Part shown: in pieces, positions 7,447-8,866 of the stretch
Layout: each line of letters begins with the position of its first letter
Numbering within the stretch: the stretch's first letter is position 1
DNA from: Gemmatimonadaceae bacterium
Lineage (GTDB): Bacteria; Gemmatimonadota; Gemmatimonadetes; Gemmatimonadales; Gemmatimonadaceae
Direction of reading: 5' to 3'
Assembly (NCBI GenBank): GCA_013361745.1
Contig: JABFXM010000052.1
Location: 1-8,866, forward strand
Length of the DNA stretch: 8,866 bases
The notes under the pieces: generated by a model
Told to the model about the DNA's origin: nothing
What the model saw: the letters and a program-made list of their open reading frames with translations, nothing else
Databases searched by the model: none
Position numbers and translations under genes: made by a program

Positions 7447-8022
7447 CTACCCCCAGACTGACGCCTTCTTTGCCCACGGCGTTCCCTGATATCGCTCCTT
7501 GAACGCCTGCGCCGTCGCGCCTAACGATGCGGGGTCGTGCGTCCCCTTGTACGGCGCGACGCCCGCCCAGTAGAGCGCCTCGGGCGCCGCGTCGCTGTCC
7601 GGGAACTCGTCCACGATCTGACGGAAGCGCCGCTCGGCCTCGTCCCACTTCTCCTCGGCGAACGCGATCTGCGCCCGGCCGAGCATGAGCTGCGGGAGGA
7701 AGTCGTCGAGGGGAAGGAACCCCTCGATGCGATGACGCTCCACTCCCTGCGAGTCGAGCTCGAGGATCGTCGGCGTCCACTGCGCGCCGTACTGCTCCCC
7801 GAACTTCTGGAAGAGCGCCGAATCGTCTCGTACGTGCACGCGCGTGGGAAGGAAGTTCTCCTCGACGAACTTCACGACGCGCGGGTCCGGCCACACCTCG
7901 GCATCCAGCCGAGCACAGCCACCTCACATCGGCGCCGCGCTGAAGTCGAGGAGGATGGGCTTGTTCTGACGCTTCGCATCCGCGAACGCGGCGTCGACGT
8001 CGTGGCGGAACTGGATTGCCAT
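7447..8022 (-). CDS. selenoprotein: thioredoxin-fold protein with U-G-G-C active site and TPR-like tail
   Basis: Predicted cytosolic thiol/selenol oxidoreductase, 191 residues when the in-frame TGA at codon 33 (7924-7926) is read as selenocysteine. Order: N-terminal helix (MAIQFRHDVDAAFADAKRQ), strand KPILLDFSAAPM, active site U33-G34-G35-C36, ARLDAEVWPDPRVVKFVEENF, strand LPTRVHV, then the cis-proline loop with P84 (QWTPTILEL). Residues 50-114 complete a thioredoxin fold. From about 115 a helical TPR-like segment follows (AFAEEKWDEAERRFRQIVDEFP ... APEALYWAG). The ATG at 8022 has GGGAGA six bases upstream (8029-8034). Reading frame, fold and start all lie across the TGA, which replaces the first cysteine of a CxxC. 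A SECIS-like hairpin follows directly. A start at the GTG at 7896 would give 149 residues without the active site, half the core fold missing and no ribosome binding site. No signal peptide is seen. selA, selB, selC and selD are not in the window. Alternative: a Cys codon (TGT/TGC) mutated to TGA, which is less likely given the hairpin. Confidence 0.9.
7889..7926 (-). promoter_or_regulatory. bacterial SECIS-like element with its UGA
   Basis: On the minus strand the UGA (7926-7924) is followed by 16 nt and then a 5-nt apical loop UGGAU (7907-7903). It is closed by a 6-bp stem, CUCGGC (7913-7908) with GCCGAG (7902-7897). A lower helix, GGCU (7920-7917) with GGCC (7892-7889), is separated by a small internal loop. 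Published bacterial SECIS rules (known from the literature) place the apical loop about 16-37 nt after UGA with a G in the first two loop bases; here the second loop base is G. SelB would bind this loop to recode the UGA. Confidence 0.75.
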
Positions 8023-8028
8023 GCGGAT

Positions 8029-8034
8029 TCTCCC
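8029..8034 (-). promoter_or_regulatory. ribosome binding site that sets the selenoprotein start
   Basis: GGGAGA on the minus strand, six bases before the ATG at 8022-8020. It fixes translation start upstream of the in-frame TGA; there is no comparable site before the downstream GTG at 7896. Confidence 0.75.
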
Positions 8035-8041
8035 GGCTGGT

Positions 8042-8075
8042 GATGGACGCATGCGAACGCAACTCGCAGTCCATC
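8042..8075 (-). promoter_or_regulatory. bulged hairpin in the leader of the selenoprotein gene
   Basis: GATGGAC (8042-8048) pairs with GTCCATC (8069-8075), and inside it TGCGA (8052-8056) pairs with TCGCA (8064-8068) around a 7-nt loop. Only a 3-nt bulge (8049-8051) interrupts twelve base pairs. The hairpin ends 7 nt before the ribosome binding site of the selenoprotein gene. It could act in RNA on translation, or as an operator for either divergent gene; no known riboswitch was recognised. Confidence 0.4.
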
Positions 8076-8213
8076 GGCGCGGTGATACCCGGCCGGCCGG
8101 CGATCATGCTGAGCCGCTCGCGCGGCGCAGGGGTGACGCGAACGATCGCGGGTGGGTTCCCGTAGATGGGGCAGGTGCGGCGAGCGTGTGCGCGCCGGCT
8201 GATGCCACCTTGG

Positions 8214-8221
8214 GGGGAGGA
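8214..8221 (+). promoter_or_regulatory. strong ribosome binding site of the BamE-like gene
   Basis: GGGGAGGA lies seven bases before the ATG at 8229 and is the strongest Shine-Dalgarno in the window. It decides the start of a gene that has no stop codon inside the window. Confidence 0.8.
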
Positions 8222-8228
8222 TACGCTC

Positions 8229-8866
8229 ATGCTCACGCGTCTCACGCTCGCCGCCGCTCTCGCTTCGCTTCAGCTTCCGACATCGCTGCTCGCGCAGAGG
8301 GCAGCCGCCGCGACCGCGACGCAGTCGTCCGCCGTCTGCGACGGCTCCGAGATCCGGCGCATCGAGCGCTGGCGCGACGTCGGCGGCACTCTCTTCGTCG
8401 GCACGGCGCTCGTCGACCTCGCCGCGGTGCTGAGCGTTCCCAGGGACCCGAGCGGCGCGCAGGTGATGCCCCGGCGCGTGCGCTTCGTCCTCGGCACCGC
8501 GCCCGTCGCGCTCGCCGGCTACCTCATCGCCGTCAACGCCTACCCGCACGCGGGATTCTGGCGTCGCACCCTCTCGCGCCTGAAGGTCGGCGAGACGACG
8601 AGCGCCGACGTCCGCACCTGCCTGCACCGCCCCGCCGTCGCGACGACGACCGGCACCGATGCCTGGTGGACGTACCTCACCTCTCGCCCGCGGCCCCTCG
8701 GCGGAGGCGTCCTGAGCGCGGTACGCCTCAGCTTCCATGACGGCGTGCTCGCCGAGGTAAGGCAGACGGAGGTCACCCACCAGGCTGCCGGCCACGGCGC
8801 TACGACACCCGCGACCACCGAGGTCGCCGAGCGCCATCACGAGCTCTGCATACCCCCGGCCCCCGT
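8229..8866 (+). CDS. secreted or membrane protein with BamE/SmpA-like region, runs off the right edge
   Basis: 212 codons are visible with no stop before the window end. Residues 1-23 (MLTRLTLAAALASLQLP...LLAQ) look like a type I signal peptide with cleavage after LAQ. Two hydrophobic segments follow, about 52-70 (GGTLFVGTALVDLAAVLSV) and 84-104 (VRFVLGTAPVALAGYLIAV). Residues about 117-180 carry a pattern like the BamE/SmpA/OmlA fold: LKVGETTSADVRTCLHRP, then WWTYLTSRP, then LSAVRLSFHDGVLAEVRQ, i.e. G-x-T-x-x-D-V, W-x-Y and the F-x-x-G-x-x-x-x-V strand. In BamE-type proteins this domain supports outer-membrane protein assembly, but it is also widespread in unrelated lipoproteins, so the role is open. 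There is no lipobox. It is divergent from the selenoprotein gene across 206 bp. Confidence 0.75.
   Translation, partial: MLTRLTLAAALASLQLPTSLLAQRAAAATATQSSAVCDGSEIRRIERWRDVGGTLFVGTALVDLAAVLSVPRDPSGAQVMPRRVRFVLGTAPVALAGYLIAVNAYPHAGFWRRTLSRLKVGETTSADVRTCLHRPAVATTTGTDAWWTYLTSRPRPLGGGVLSAVRLSFHDGVLAEVRQTEVTHQAAGHGATTPATTEVAERHHELCIPPAP

Larger units (their letters stand above)
1279..7526. repeat. dispersed octamer GCCTAACG / CGTTAGGC (five copies)
   Basis: Exact copies: GCCTAACG on plus at 1279-1286, 6433-6440 and 7519-7526; CGTTAGGC on plus at 3663-3670 and 5155-5162. There is one per gene in the Kelch, phosphoketolase, plug, zwf and selenoprotein genes. In four of them it spells the codons TTA-GGC (Leu-Gly) preceded by NCG; in the plug gene it spells CCT-AAC (Pro-Asn). 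The bases outside the octamer are not conserved. Confidence 0.8.

Noticed and set aside
7447..7896. A 149-residue protein starting at GTG 7896
   Set aside because: No Shine-Dalgarno, it begins inside the thioredoxin fold and inside the SECIS stem region, and coding similarity clearly continues upstream through the TGA to 8022.

Overview
The window is high-GC DNA with short intergenic gaps. It carries eight protein genes, one broken by a stop codon and two running off the window ends. The mix of a PilA-like type IV pilin, several lipoproteins, a SusC-type TonB plug domain and a phosphoketolase beside glucose-6-phosphate dehydrogenase suggests a diderm environmental bacterium. My best guess is Gemmatimonadota, or a similar high-GC phylum such as Acidobacteriota or a deltaproteobacterial lineage. 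This is inference from style and gene content, since no marker gene is present.

Layout. At 1-276 (minus) lies the start of a type IV pilin gene. Upstream of it, 476-517 is an 18-bp perfect hairpin that separates it from a minus-strand lipoprotein gene (532-2247). That protein has two IPT/TIG domains and a six-bladed Kelch-like propeller, but an in-frame TAG interrupts the reading frame. On the plus strand, 2447-4858 encodes a full-length phosphoketolase. It converges across a heptamer tandem array (4867-4915) on a minus-strand pair: zwf (5365-6735), then a small lipoprotein that is a lone TonB-receptor plug domain (4922-5341). Divergent from zwf is an unrecognised lipoprotein gene (6853-7347). 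It converges, across mirrored arrays of 9-bp repeats (7349-7445), on a thioredoxin-fold gene (7447-8022, minus). Divergent from that gene, 8229 to the right edge encodes a secreted or membrane protein with a BamE/SmpA-like region.

The main discovery is in the thioredoxin-fold gene. Its good ribosome binding site and N-terminus lie upstream of an in-frame TGA that falls exactly at the first position of the thioredoxin active site, giving U-G-G-C. A stem-loop that fits the bacterial SECIS rules starts just after the TGA: 16 nt from TGA to the apical loop, and G as the second loop base. Conventional annotation would start the gene at a downstream GTG and lose the active site. I read it as a selenoprotein of 191 residues, a thioredoxin fold followed by a TPR-like helical tail.

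A second, genome-style signal is the octamer GCCTAACG/CGTTAGGC, found once in each of five genes. It contains five of the seven TTA/TAA trinucleotides in all coding sequence here, and every TTA leucine codon in the window.

Functionally, zwf (entry to the oxidative pentose phosphate route) and phosphoketolase (xylulose-5-P or fructose-6-P to acetyl-P) could together form a carbon shunt to acetyl phosphate. The other genes are mostly envelope proteins with no visible link to that pathway.
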